Shown here: positions 37,897 through 47,903 of the stretch, piece by piece
Layout: each line of letters starts with the position of its first letter
Position numbering within the stretch: the first letter of the stretch is position 1
Assembly: GCA_937901015.1 (NCBI GenBank)
Contig: CALCGQ010000384.1
Location: 1-47,903, forward strand
Origin: an uncultured Bacteroidota bacterium
GTDB taxonomy: Bacteria > Bacteroidota > Bacteroidia > Bacteroidales > F082
Direction of reading: 5' to 3'
Length of the DNA: 47,903 bases
Made by a program: the position numbers and the translations under genes
The notes under the pieces: generated by a model
What the model was told of the DNA's origin: nothing
The model's database searches: none
Seen by the model: only the letters and a program-made list of their open reading frames with translations

Positions 37897-40800
37897 ATGT
37901 CATTAACAGTATACAGTTCATCGGCAGGATCAGGAAAAACGACTACTCTCGTTAATGAATACCTGAAAATAGCATTGGATAAACCCAATCATTTCCGACA
38001 TATACTGGCAATTACCTTTACAAACAAGGCAGCAAATGAAATGAAGTCAAGGGTTATTGACACACTCAAAGACTTGTCTGATGACAACATTCCTGTTTCT
38101 GCTAAATTAAACGATCTGGTTGTAGGATTAAACATCGACATCCCATTATTAAGAAATAGAGCACAAATTCTGCTTCATCTTATACTACATAATTATGATG
38201 AATTTGCCATAAGCACCATAGACTCTTTTATTCATAGGATCATTCGAACATTTGCAACTGACGTTCACCTTCCACAAAACTTCGAGGTAGTAATTGACCA
38301 AAACGATATCATTCCTGAAATTATTCAGCATCTCTTTGAAAAAGTTGGTAATGATAGGGAGCTAACCAAGCTTCTAATCGATTTTGTACTTTCAGAAACC
38401 GACGAAGAAAACAATTATGATCCTACCTCAAAGATTGTTGAGTTTATTAAACACCATATCAAAGAAGATGGATTTGAACATGTAAAAAAGCTCGATAACT
38501 TAAGCCTTGCGCAGCTAAGTGAAATAATTCAAAAACTTGCAGGTAAAATTGCTGCTAGCAAGTCTGATATCAAATCCATAGCCGATCAGGCAATACAACT
38601 TTGTGAAAATAATAACCTTGTGGTTACTGACTTTTTTCAGGGCAAAACCGGTATTTTGGGGTATTTCGAAAAAATCAGATCTTTCAAGGTTCCCGACGAT
38701 AAACTATTTCCTGGTAAGAATGTTGTGAAAACTATTAGTGAAGATAAGTGGACTTCATCCAAGGTCAATGAATCTACAAAAAACACAATATTTGCCATAA
38801 GTGAAGAACTAACTACTTACTACAATCAACTACAAGAGATTATTCAAAACTATTTTTTTCTACGACTGGTTTATGGTAAAATCTACTCGCTTGGACTCAT
38901 ACATGAAATAAGGAATTTGTTTGCAGAGTTTACCGAAGAGTCAGGTAAAGTTCATATATCTGAGTTTAACAAGAAAATCAGCAATGAAATTGCAAATCAA
39001 CCAGTTCCATTTATCTATGAAAGGTTAGGTAGAAAATATAGATACTTTTTAATTGATGAATTTCAGGATACATCCATACTCCAATGGCAAAATTTACTCC
39101 CTCTCATTGAAGAATCTCTATCCTATAGTCGTTTTAATATGCTTGTGGGTGATGCCAAACAGGCAATATACAGATTTCGCAGTGGTGAAGTAGAGTTATT
39201 CAATAGTCTTCCAGACCTTTATGGAAATGACGGATCTCAAATAAGTATGGATCGTCAAGAAACTATCAGACGTGAATATAATCCAAAAAATCTATCAATA
39301 AACTGGCGATCAAAACCTGAAATCATCAAATTCAATAACGATTTCTATGCCAATGTTATCAGCTCACTTTCTGACAGAACCAAAGATATATACAAAGATC
39401 TAACACAAACTATTCCTGAGCATAAGAACAGTGGAGGCTTTGTTTCACTGAACTTTTTTGAAGCAGAAAATACTGATGATTATATAAACCAGAAACATAA
39501 TCGAATTAAAGAAATCCTGGAACAGATATTTGAGCACAATTATCGAAAAAAAGATATTTGCGTGCTATGCCGTACCAAACGGCATGCTATCGGAATTGCT
39601 GAATTTCTTATTGACTCCGGTATTAATGTTGTTTCATCGGAAACATTGTTATTGACAAACTCCCCAAAAGTAAGGTTGATAATCTCCTTCTTAAAACTTC
39701 AGCTTTCATCAGATAATGAAATTGCATTTGCTGATTTTACAAATAATTACGTAAAAATTGTTAATCCCAATATCGATTTTAATAGTACAGTTGGCGATTT
39801 CAGAAGAAGTAGTTCATCAGGCATTAAAAAGATTTTTAGTTTATTTGGCATAGAAGCAACCGAAAGAGATATCGCACCATTATCAACATATGAGGTTGCA
39901 GAATTTGTATTGAGAGAAATTATCAAGACCGATGAACCAGATGTTTTCGTTCAATACTTATTAGATTTTATTTCAGAATCGGGTCTTCCTCTTAAAAGTT
40001 TTCTCTCAAAGTGGGAAGAAAAAAATAGTCAACTTTTCATCACCATGCCTGAAAATATTGACGCCGTTAGAATAATGACCATTCATAAAGCTAAGGGTCT
40101 TGATTTTCCAATTGTTATTGTTGATGCTGAGAATGTTAAAAACCAAAATACAAGAAGTGAATACTGGGAGAACATTAGCATTGAAGGTATAACTGAACTC
40201 AAGGTGGGTTTATTCCCTCTTACTAGGAAAATTGAACTAATCGATCGTCTTCATATTTATGAAGATGAAGTTAGAAAAACTGAGCTTGATTTTCTTAACG
40301 TTATTTACGTTGCAACAACCAGACCGGTTGAAGCTTTATATACTGTTTCACAGCTGGGTACAAAAGATAAATTCAACGAATACCTTTACAATTACCTAAA
40401 TACAAAAGGTATATGGCAGGAATCTCAGATGTTATATGAGTTTGGTAAACTTGATGAAGCTACAAATGTTTATGATAATAATGGGGAAGAATCCATAAAA
40501 CTAGAGAAATTTATCTCATCCAACTGGACTGATCTCATAACAGTTGCGCATAGTGATAGTGTCATTCATGATGCATTGTCAGGAAAATCATCCAGATCAT
40601 ATGGCAATCTAATACACAGCATTCTTTCTAAGATTGAAAGTAAAAAAGAATCAACAGCGGTAATAAACCAGTTAAAAGATTCTGGAATACTGAACGCTAA
40701 TGAATTATTGATTATTGAAGATATAGTAAACAAAGTTGTGAATCATCCAGATTTAAACCAATTCTTTTCGGATAATATATTAGTAAAAAATGAAACCGAA

Positions 40801-41013
40801 ATACTTCTCGATAATGGTGAAATTTCACGTCCCGACAGAGTCATACTTCATAACAACAAAATCACCATAATTGACTATAAAACTGGCGCGGAAAAAGAAA
40901 AGGATCACATTCAATTACGTAATTACGAGATTGCATTTAAAAAACTAGGATATCAGGATATCAGTTTGTTATTGGTATATCTTACCGATGCAGTAAGGAT
41001 AGTTGAAGTTTAG
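37897..41013 (+). CDS. UvrD/AddA-like helicase-nuclease
   Basis: Walker A SSAGSGKTTTLVNEYL; ITFTNKAANEMKSRV; FLIDEFQDTSILQWQNL; IMTIHKAKGLDFPIVIV; C-terminal PD-(D/E)XK-like RPDRVILHNNKITIIDYKTG. Confidence 0.93.
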   Translation: MSLTVYSSSAGSGKTTTLVNEYLKIALDKPNHFRHILAITFTNKAANEMKSRVIDTLKDLSDDNIPVSAKLNDLVVGLNIDIPLLRNRAQILLHLILHNYDEFAISTIDSFIHRIIRTFATDVHLPQNFEVVIDQNDIIPEIIQHLFEKVGNDRELTKLLIDFVLSETDEENNYDPTSKIVEFIKHHIKEDGFEHVKKLDNLSLAQLSEIIQKLAGKIAASKSDIKSIADQAIQLCENNNLVVTDFFQGKTGILGYFEKIRSFKVPDDKLFPGKNVVKTISEDKWTSSKVNESTKNTIFAISEELTTYYNQLQEIIQNYFFLRLVYGKIYSLGLIHEIRNLFAEFTEESGKVHISEFNKKISNEIANQPVPFIYERLGRKYRYFLIDEFQDTSILQWQNLLPLIEESLSYSRFNMLVGDAKQAIYRFRSGEVELFNSLPDLYGNDGSQISMDRQETIRREYNPKNLSINWRSKPEIIKFNNDFYANVISSLSDRTKDIYKDLTQTIPEHKNSGGFVSLNFFEAENTDDYINQKHNRIKEILEQIFEHNYRKKDICVLCRTKRHAIGIAEFLIDSGINVVSSETLLLTNSPKVRLIISFLKLQLSSDNEIAFADFTNNYVKIVNPNIDFNSTVGDFRRSSSSGIKKIFSLFGIEATERDIAPLSTYEVAEFVLREIIKTDEPDVFVQYLLDFISESGLPLKSFLSKWEEKNSQLFITMPENIDAVRIMTIHKAKGLDFPIVIVDAENVKNQNTRSEYWENISIEGITELKVGLFPLTRKIELIDRLHIYEDEVRKTELDFLNVIYVATTRPVEALYTVSQLGTKDKFNEYLYNYLNTKGIWQESQMLYEFGKLDEATNVYDNNGEESIKLEKFISSNWTDLITVAHSDSVIHDALSGKSSRSYGNLIHSILSKIESKKESTAVINQLKDSGILNANELLIIEDIVNKVVNHPDLNQFFSDNILVKNETEILLDNGEISRPDRVILHNNKITIIDYKTGAEKEKDHIQLRNYEIAFKKLGYQDISLLLVYLTDAVRIVEV

Positions 41014-41096
41014 ATCTGTTGAAACCGACCACTGTGCGTTATTGAACAATATATGTATGTTATCGTACAATATAGTGGTTATTTAATAAAAACAAT

Positions 41097-41111
41097 CAGG
41101 ATAACATCCTG
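41097..41111. repeat. Short palindrome CAGGAT-AAC-ATCCTG
   Basis: Perfect 6-bp arms between addA-like and S41 genes. Confidence 0.6.
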
Positions 41112-41178
41112 CCATATTGACTTTTACAATGGTGGCATGGAATTAGCTATAAGGTAAGCTTTATCAAATTCTAAAAAT

Positions 41179-44100
41179 ATGAAGAAATTATTACTAGGTT
41201 TTGTTCTGTTAATCAGCATAGGCCTTTTTGCGCAAGAAGACGCAAGACTACTAAGATTCCCGGCCGTTCATGGTCAACAAGTTGTATTTACATATGCTGG
41301 TGACCTTTATCAGGTTCCTCTATCTGGTGGGACTGCACGAAAACTCACAAGTGATGTTAACGGATATGAAATGTTTGCACACTTCTCTCCTGATGGCAAA
41401 AACATTGCGTTTACGGGCCAGTATGATGGTAATACCGAAGTATTTATTATTCCTTCCATGGGAGGAATCCCAGTGAGACTTACTCATACGGCTACTCTTG
41501 GTAGAGATGATATCAGTGATAGAATGGGGCCTAACAATATAGTTATGGCTTGGAAAAACAATAATGATATTGTATACCGTTCACGTAAACAAACGTTCAA
41601 CTCCTTTAAAGGACAGTTATTCAAAGTTTCTAAAGAAGGAGGAATGTCAGATGAACTTCCTCTACCAGCAGGTGGTTGGTGCTCATATTCTGAAGATGGT
41701 ACTAAATTGGCTTACAACAGAGTATTCCGAGAATTCCGTACCTGGAAATATTATGAAGGTGGAATGGCAGACAATGTTTGGGTTTATGATTTCAAAACCA
41801 AAGAAACTGTAAATATTACAAATAATGATAATCAGAATATTTTCCCAATGTGGCATGGCGACAAGGTCTATTTCCTAAGCGACCGTGATCGTACAATGAA
41901 TTTATTCGTTTATGATTTTAATACAAAAGCTACCACTAAGGTTACGAACTATACAGAATATGATATTAAGTTTCCATCACTTGGTAACGAGTCAATTATT
42001 TTTGAAAACGGTGGATATATCTATAACTATACTTTCGCAGATGGCAACGTAACCAAGGTGAACGTACAGATAAATAACGATTTAACAAGTGGTCGTGATG
42101 AACTTAAAGATGCTTCCAAAATGATAAATTCCTGGGCTATTTCTCCGGATGGAAAAAGAGTTGTTTTTGGAGCCCGAGGTGATGTATATACCGTCCCTGC
42201 AAAATCAGGAATCACAAGAAACCTAACTGAGTCTTCAGGTGTTCATGACCGCAATGTAGAATGGTCACCAAATGGAAAATATATTTCATTTATAAGTGAC
42301 CGTACAGGTGAAGATGAGATCTATATCCAAAATCAAAACGGACAAGAAGATGCTATCCAGTTAACTTCAAATTCTGACACCTATAAATACAACCCAATCT
42401 GGTCACCAGATAGTAAATATCTATTATGGGGCGATAAAATGGGAAGACTCAACATTATCAATATTGATTCGAAAAAAGTAACTGTAGCCGATGAATCAAA
42501 TTCTTGGGAAATAAGAGATTACAATTGGGCTCCTGATAGCAAATGGATTGCATATACAATGCCGGTTACTTTTTCTGTTAACCGAATTTACATTTACAAT
42601 CTGGAATCTGGAAAAACTGAACCTGTAACCGACAATTGGTATAATTCAGGAAATCCAACTTTTGATTCCAAAGGCAAGTACTTATTCTTCACTTCAGCAC
42701 GCGATTTCAACCCAATTTATTCAAATACCGAATGGAATCATGCTTATCGTGATATGAGTAAGGTATATTTTGTAACTCTTGAGAAAAGTACACCTTCTCC
42801 TTTTGAGCCAGAAAATGATGAGGTTTCAGTTAAAAAAGAAGAGTCTTCCAATAAAAAAGAGAAAAAAGAAAAGACAGAAGAAGCTGAAGCAGAATTTACT
42901 GTTAAGATTGATTTCGACGGAATTATTAACCGTATAATTGGACTTCCTGTAAAAGCAGCAAACTATTGGGGTATTAATGCAATTGATAATGACATATATT
43001 TCAATCAATGGGCAGCAGGAGATCAGGGAGCAAGCTTACTTCTTTACGACCTTAAAAAACAGAAAGAGACCAACCTTGGTCAGATTGGATCATATGTTAT
43101 ATCCAGTAATCACAAAAAAATGTTTGTGAGTGTAAAGGGTAAATATTCTGTGATTGATTTACCAAAAGGGAAAGTTAAACCAACCGAATTCTTGGATTTA
43201 TCTAATATGAAAGTTATGGTAAATCTTAAGGAAGAATGGGTACAAATTTACAACGAGTCATGGAGACAAATGCGTGATTTCTTCTATGCACCTAATATGC
43301 ACGGTCTTGACTGGTCTTCAATCCAGAAAAAATATGATGTGCTCCTTCCATATGTGAACAATAGAAATGACCTTAATTATATCATTGGTGAAATGATTGG
43401 TGAATTAAGTGTTGGTCATGCATACGTTTTGGGTGGTGACAAAGCTTCACCAAAAAGAATTAAAACAGGATTGCTTGGTGCAAAAATCAGTAAAGACAAA
43501 TCAGGTTATTTTGCAATTGACGAAATACTACTTGGTGAAAACTGGACTAAAGGTGCAAGGTCACCATTAACTGAAGTAGGTGTTGATGTTAATGAAGGCG
43601 ATTATATTATAGCTATTAACGGAAAATCACTTAAGGAAGTTAATGATATTTATAGTTTACTTATTGACAAAGCTGATAAGCAAGTTATTCTTACAGTAAA
43701 TTCTAAGGCTAGCCCAGATGGTGCTAAAGATGTAATTGTGGTACCTACAGATGATGAATCAGGATTGTATTATTACACTTGGGTAATGGAAAACATCGAT
43801 AAGGTTAATAAAGCAACAAATGGTGAAGTTGGATATATTCATATCCCTGATATGGGACCTGGTGGATTGAATGAATTCGTTAAACACTTTTATCCTCAAC
43901 TGAATAAGAAAGCTCTTATTATTGATGACCGAGGTAACGGTGGTGGAAATGTTTCACCAATGTTAATTGAAAGGCTTAACCGCGAACTTACATTGTATGG
44001 AATGTCAAGAAATAATGAGGTTAATACAAAGCCTCGTGAGATGATGAGAGGTCCAAAAGTATTATTGCTTGACAATTACTCAGCTTCTGATGGTGACTTA

Positions 44101-44424
44101 TTCCCTTATCAGTTTAAGAAATTGAAAATGGGTACACTTATTGGATTACGTTCATGGGGCGGAGTTGTAGGTATTCGTGGATCAATGCCATTTATTGATG
44201 GTGGTGACCTACGTCGTCCTGAATTTGCACCGTTTGATGAAAATGGAAACTGGGTTATTGAAGGTTATGGTGTTGATCCTGATATTGTAATTGACAATGA
44301 TCCTGCTAAAGAATATGCAGGAAAAGATGAACAGTTAAATAAGGCTATTGAGGTGATACTGGAACAAATGAAAGATTACAAACCTCTTCCAGAAATTCCT
44401 GATTATCCGGATAAATCTAAATAA
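41179..44424 (+). CDS. Tricorn-type S41 peptidase with N-terminal propeller and PDZ domain
   Basis: PD40 repeats (HFSPDGKNIAFTGQYDGNTEVF); PDZ (VNEGDYIIAINGKSLKEV); active-site region LLDNYSASDGDLFPYQFKKLKMGTLIG. Confidence 0.93.
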   Translation: MKKLLLGFVLLISIGLFAQEDARLLRFPAVHGQQVVFTYAGDLYQVPLSGGTARKLTSDVNGYEMFAHFSPDGKNIAFTGQYDGNTEVFIIPSMGGIPVRLTHTATLGRDDISDRMGPNNIVMAWKNNNDIVYRSRKQTFNSFKGQLFKVSKEGGMSDELPLPAGGWCSYSEDGTKLAYNRVFREFRTWKYYEGGMADNVWVYDFKTKETVNITNNDNQNIFPMWHGDKVYFLSDRDRTMNLFVYDFNTKATTKVTNYTEYDIKFPSLGNESIIFENGGYIYNYTFADGNVTKVNVQINNDLTSGRDELKDASKMINSWAISPDGKRVVFGARGDVYTVPAKSGITRNLTESSGVHDRNVEWSPNGKYISFISDRTGEDEIYIQNQNGQEDAIQLTSNSDTYKYNPIWSPDSKYLLWGDKMGRLNIINIDSKKVTVADESNSWEIRDYNWAPDSKWIAYTMPVTFSVNRIYIYNLESGKTEPVTDNWYNSGNPTFDSKGKYLFFTSARDFNPIYSNTEWNHAYRDMSKVYFVTLEKSTPSPFEPENDEVSVKKEESSNKKEKKEKTEEAEAEFTVKIDFDGIINRIIGLPVKAANYWGINAIDNDIYFNQWAAGDQGASLLLYDLKKQKETNLGQIGSYVISSNHKKMFVSVKGKYSVIDLPKGKVKPTEFLDLSNMKVMVNLKEEWVQIYNESWRQMRDFFYAPNMHGLDWSSIQKKYDVLLPYVNNRNDLNYIIGEMIGELSVGHAYVLGGDKASPKRIKTGLLGAKISKDKSGYFAIDEILLGENWTKGARSPLTEVGVDVNEGDYIIAINGKSLKEVNDIYSLLIDKADKQVILTVNSKASPDGAKDVIVVPTDDESGLYYYTWVMENIDKVNKATNGEVGYIHIPDMGPGGLNEFVKHFYPQLNKKALIIDDRGNGGGNVSPMLIERLNRELTLYGMSRNNEVNTKPREMMRGPKVLLLDNYSASDGDLFPYQFKKLKMGTLIGLRSWGGVVGIRGSMPFIDGGDLRRPEFAPFDENGNWVIEGYGVDPDIVIDNDPAKEYAGKDEQLNKAIEVILEQMKDYKPLPEIPDYPDKSK

Positions 44425-44445
44425 ATCAAGTTACAAAAAAACCAT

Positions 44446-44479
44446 AAAAAGGACGGCTAATCTTAGTCGTCCTTTTTTT
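44446..44479 (+). terminator. Rho-independent terminator after the S41 protease gene
   Basis: AAAAAGGACGGCTAA-TC-TTAGTCGTCCTTTTTTT: near-perfect hairpin with T tail. Confidence 0.92.
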
Positions 44480-44621
44480 GTGATGCCTACTTCTATTATG
44501 ATTTTAGCTGTAAAATGAACTATGATATATTTTTCAGAAATATCGAATTTCCAATATCCAATATTTATTCTTTATTATTCTAGATTGGACATTCAGGATT
44601 CAATATTAGATATTCTAGCTG

Positions 44622-44641
44622 ATTTGGGATTAAACCCAAAT
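44622..44641. repeat. Inverted repeat ATTTGGG-ATTAAA-CCCAAAT
   Basis: Perfect 7-bp arms in the 44.48-44.76 kb intergenic region. Confidence 0.65.
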
Positions 44642-44756
44642 TATTTATAACAACCAACTATAATACACAATATTATCAAAAATTCAATCAAGAATTATAC
44701 TAAAAATATAAGTTTTTTGAATTACAATCGTTTATTATTAAAACTTCACACCACTA

Positions 44757-45389
44757 TTGAAACAAATACTAAACATAAATACTAAAATAAAAATAATATC
44801 CTTTTTATTTCTAATAATAAACATACTACCAGCAACTATTCTTGCTCATAATGAAGATGCTAACTCCTCAAAACGTAAAGAGGTCAATGACAAAAACATC
44901 ATTCCTTGGGATAATAATAGAAAGCTAAAACAAACAGATTTCAGAGCTAAAAGGAAAAAAGTATCCGGCTTTGCAGTTGCTACAACTGCCAGTGCTTTTG
45001 GATATAGTATTACCGATAATGATGGTGAAATTACTGGTAATATTTATGTTCAGTTTTATTGTAAAGATTCATGGTGGAATCCTGAATTCAAAAATGATGA
45101 AAATAGAGGTGAAATTTTAATTCATGAACAACTCCATTTTGATATTTGTGAACTATATGGCAGGAAGCTATTTAAGGAAGTATTACGATTAAGAAGACAT
45201 GGTGACTTAGACTTTGACTCAATTACTAAGCTAAGTGAAAGACTTGAAAACGAACACAGTGAATATCAAGACAAGTACGATCATGAAACTAATCACAGCA
45301 TCAATACCGTAGAGCAAAAAAAGTGGAATAAGCGAATTAAAAAACAATTGGAAGAATTTGAAGAATATTCCAATTATAGTTCATTTTAA
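44757..45389 (+). CDS. DUF922-like putative zinc protease (TTG start)
   Basis: Signal-like N terminus; IPWDNNRKLKQTDFRA; HEQLHFDICELYGRKLFKEVL (HExxH). Confidence 0.7.
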   Translation: MKQILNINTKIKIISFLFLIINILPATILAHNEDANSSKRKEVNDKNIIPWDNNRKLKQTDFRAKRKKVSGFAVATTASAFGYSITDNDGEITGNIYVQFYCKDSWWNPEFKNDENRGEILIHEQLHFDICELYGRKLFKEVLRLRRHGDLDFDSITKLSERLENEHSEYQDKYDHETNHSINTVEQKKWNKRIKKQLEEFEEYSNYSSF

Positions 45390-45439
45390 CCCAATCATTA
45401 CCACCTGACATCTTACTTATAACACTCTCCAAAATTAAC

Positions 45440-45447
45440 TACTTTTG
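45440..45447 (+). promoter_or_regulatory. TAnnTTTG -7 box (TACTTTTG) upstream of the hydrolase gene
   Basis: TACTTTTG 17 bp upstream of ATG 45465. Confidence 0.45.
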
Positions 45448-45464
45448 CACAAAACAAATACATT

Positions 45465-46403
45465 ATGAATTGGGATAATAAACATGGATTCACCAACCAA
45501 AAACTTGCACTAAACATTGATTTTGAGGGAAAAGTAGAAGCTACACTCATTAGCAGAAAAGCCAAAGTCCAATCAAAGAATGCGATTCTATATATCCATG
45601 GTTTTGTGGATTACTTTTTCCATGATCATCTTGCCGATTGGGCCAACAAAATTGGGTTCAATTTCTTTGCCATTGATCTAAGAAAACATGGACGATCAAT
45701 TCTTCCTCATCAAAAGCCAAATATGTCGCGTGATTTACGTGAGTATTTCGAAGAGATTGACATGGCCATTAATATTATCAAAAAAGAAAACGACTTTCTT
45801 GTTCTCAATGGACATTCAACTGGCGGACTTACATCAGCACTTTATGCCCATGCCAATAGAAATGAAAAAATAATTGACGGTTTAATTCTTAACAGCCCAT
45901 TCTTTGATTTTAACAAACCAGCTTGGTTTAAAAATAACATATTACCAATTGTTGCAAAGTTTGGCCTCAAATTTCCTAGTCTGCCATCTCCTGAAGGATT
46001 AAAATCTGGATATGCGAAGAGTCTTCACAAATCACATAAAGGTGAATGGGATTTCGATTTTAATTATAAACCTTTAAAGGGCTTCAATATTAACTTTGGT
46101 TGGATAGCGGCAATTTATTATGCGCAAAAGAATCTCCAAAACGGGCTCGATATAAACTGCCCAACATTAGTAATGTATTCCTCCAATAGTGTAACCCCAG
46201 GAAATTATAATAAGAAAATGCACACTGCTGATTCTGTATTAGAAGTAGCGGATATCGAAAGGTATGCGGATGGAATAGGTAGCAATGTTAAGAAGGTTGA
46301 AATAAAAGATGGAGTTCATGATTTGATTCTCAGCAAAAAAGATGTTAGAGATATTACCTTTAGTGAAATGACTAATTTCATTAGCACTCTAAAAGCAAAA
46401 TAG
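45465..46403 (+). CDS. Alpha/beta hydrolase (serine aminopeptidase S33-like / lysophospholipase)
   Basis: ILYIHGFVDYFFHDHLADW; nucleophile elbow LNGHSTGGL; C-terminal DGVHDLILS. Confidence 0.9.
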   Translation: MNWDNKHGFTNQKLALNIDFEGKVEATLISRKAKVQSKNAILYIHGFVDYFFHDHLADWANKIGFNFFAIDLRKHGRSILPHQKPNMSRDLREYFEEIDMAINIIKKENDFLVLNGHSTGGLTSALYAHANRNEKIIDGLILNSPFFDFNKPAWFKNNILPIVAKFGLKFPSLPSPEGLKSGYAKSLHKSHKGEWDFDFNYKPLKGFNINFGWIAAIYYAQKNLQNGLDINCPTLVMYSSNSVTPGNYNKKMHTADSVLEVADIERYADGIGSNVKKVEIKDGVHDLILSKKDVRDITFSEMTNFISTLKAK

Positions 46404-46430
46404 TATTTTCATACAACGAAAACCAGATTA

Positions 46431-47684
46431 ATGAAATTTGCAGATTACAGAATTTCTCCGGATATCAAGAAGAGTCTAGCTGAGTTAGAGTTCAAACGGC
46501 CAACAGATATTCAATACAAGGCGATTCCACCAATCCTAAAGGGGGAAGATGTGCTTGCTATTGCTCAAACAGGCACTGGGAAAACAGCAGCTTTTGCTAT
46601 TCCCATAATTAATTTAATTAGTCAGAAAAAAAGCAACAGCACCTCTGACGGAATACAATGTGTTATACTTGTTCCTACCCGTGAACTTGCCCTACAGATT
46701 ACTGATGTTTTTAATAAAATTGCTAAATATACGGGTGTTAGTTCATTGACAGTCTATGGTGGTGTAGACCAAGATCCACAGATTAAAATGCTGAAGGTAG
46801 GAGTCGATATTCTTATTGCTACACCCGGAAGAATGTTTGATTTAGTTAGTCAGAAGTACATTTTCCTAAACAAAGTTAAAGTACTTATTCTTGATGAAGC
46901 AGATCATATGCTTGACCTGGGTTTCATCAAGGACATCCAAGATATTCAAAGGTTTCTTCCAAAAGATCACCAAACATTGTTCTTTTCAGCAACGATTGAC
47001 AAGAAAATTAAGAAGCTCGCATATTCTCTTGTAACTAATCCCATTAGAATCCAGATTTCACCAAAAGATCCTGTTGCTAAGAATATTGAGCATTCAGTTG
47101 CCTTCATTGAAATGGACGACAAAAGATTCTTTCTGGAACGAGTAGTTAATAATAATCCTGATTCTAAGATATTGGTATTCGTTAGAACAAAGGTAAGGGC
47201 AGAGCGCGTTCTACTTGCTTTGGAGAGGGTAAAAATATCCAGTAAAACAATTCATGGCGAAAAAGATCAACAGGATAGGATTAATGTATTGAATGAATTC
47301 AGAACCGGAGAAAATAAAATACTGATCGCTACGGATGTAAGTTCACGAGGTATAGATATCCCTGATGTTGATTATGTAATAAATTATGACTTACCAGAGC
47401 AGCCTGAAAACTATGTCCACCGGGTAGGCAGAACTGGCAGAGCCTCAAAAAAAGGTCAGGCAATTTCCTTCTGTAGCAAAGATGAAAAAGCAGTTCTTGA
47501 TGAAATTGAAAAATTTCTAGATAAAAAAGTTAATGTCCTGAAAATTACAAAGGATGATTATTGGGAGACTGTAGAAACATCCAATGAATCTCATTCTGAT
47601 TGGAAGACCCTAATAAAACAGACAGAAGAGCTTATTGAAGAGAAAAAGAAGAAAAAGAAGAAATCTAGAAAGAAGAAGAAATAG
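46431..47684 (+). CDS. DEAD-box RNA helicase (RhlE-like) with Lys-rich tail
   Basis: AQTGTGKTAAFAIP; PTRELALQI; ATPGRMFDL; DEAD; SAT; VSSRGIDIPDVDYVINYDLP; HRVGRTGR. Confidence 0.97.
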   Translation: MKFADYRISPDIKKSLAELEFKRPTDIQYKAIPPILKGEDVLAIAQTGTGKTAAFAIPIINLISQKKSNSTSDGIQCVILVPTRELALQITDVFNKIAKYTGVSSLTVYGGVDQDPQIKMLKVGVDILIATPGRMFDLVSQKYIFLNKVKVLILDEADHMLDLGFIKDIQDIQRFLPKDHQTLFFSATIDKKIKKLAYSLVTNPIRIQISPKDPVAKNIEHSVAFIEMDDKRFFLERVVNNNPDSKILVFVRTKVRAERVLLALERVKISSKTIHGEKDQQDRINVLNEFRTGENKILIATDVSSRGIDIPDVDYVINYDLPEQPENYVHRVGRTGRASKKGQAISFCSKDEKAVLDEIEKFLDKKVNVLKITKDDYWETVETSNESHSDWKTLIKQTEELIEEKKKKKKKSRKKKK

Positions 47685-47689
47685 AAGTA

Positions 47690-47890
47690 TTATTCTTCAA
47701 TTATAATTTCATTGGTAACATCTGCAGCTTTACTTAACATTGCATTAACACCACAATATCTTTCTTGAGATAGATTTACAGCTTTTTCAAGCTTAGCCAA
47801 TGGAAGATCTTTTCCTTTAAATGTATAGATCACGTGTATTTTGTGATAATATTTAGGATGTTCTTCTGTAAGTTCTGCATGAACAACCAT
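47690..47890 (-). CDS. OsmC family protein, C-terminal part (probably continues past the window edge)
   Basis: HKIHVIYTFKGKDLPLAKLEKAVNLSQERYCGVNAMLSKAADVTNEIII; frame is open upstream of the reported Met to the window end. Confidence 0.8.
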   Translation of the reverse strand: MVVHAELTEEHPKYYHKIHVIYTFKGKDLPLAKLEKAVNLSQERYCGVNAMLSKAADVTNEIIIEE

Positions 47891-47903
47891 TTTAAAATCG
47901 GCT

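Noticed and set aside
47641-47684. Purine-only tract at the end of the DEAD-box helicase gene as possible slippage site
   Set aside because: It encodes an ordinary Lys-rich C-terminal tail common in these helicases; no frame disruption is visible.
1-47903. CRISPR array, integrase, transposase, toxin-antitoxin or phage-defence cluster
   Set aside because: No regularly spaced repeats, no recognisable Cas, recombinase or defence proteins in any translated ORF.

Overview
The window is a chromosomal segment of an AT-rich Bacteroidota (CFB) bacterium, inferred from T9SS C-terminal sorting tails, TlpA/DUF4369-type thioredoxins, a PorE-like OmpA protein and TAnnTTTG promoter boxes. Most of it is housekeeping and envelope genes: an FtsX/LolD-type ABC transporter, a MacB permease with an HlyD adaptor, nhaD, tatA, purM, aroB/aroA, coaD, tsaD, tamB, an AddA-like helicase-nuclease, a tricorn-type S41 protease and a DEAD-box helicase. 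I saw no rRNA, tRNA, CRISPR, phage or transposase. The least ordinary region is 16.1-21.1 kb. It holds a giant T9SS papain-like protease with a Ca-loop insertion between its catalytic His and Asn. Two bases downstream is a metzincin-like protease (HELLHLYGAWD) split by a -1 frameshift at an A9 tract. Next to that is an unannotated decayed minus-strand gene with a signal peptide and a T9SS-like tail. The other strong signal is a degenerate retropepsin-like (clan AA) domain at the C-terminus of the PorE-like OmpA protein. All calls come from reading the sequence and translations only; no database search was run.
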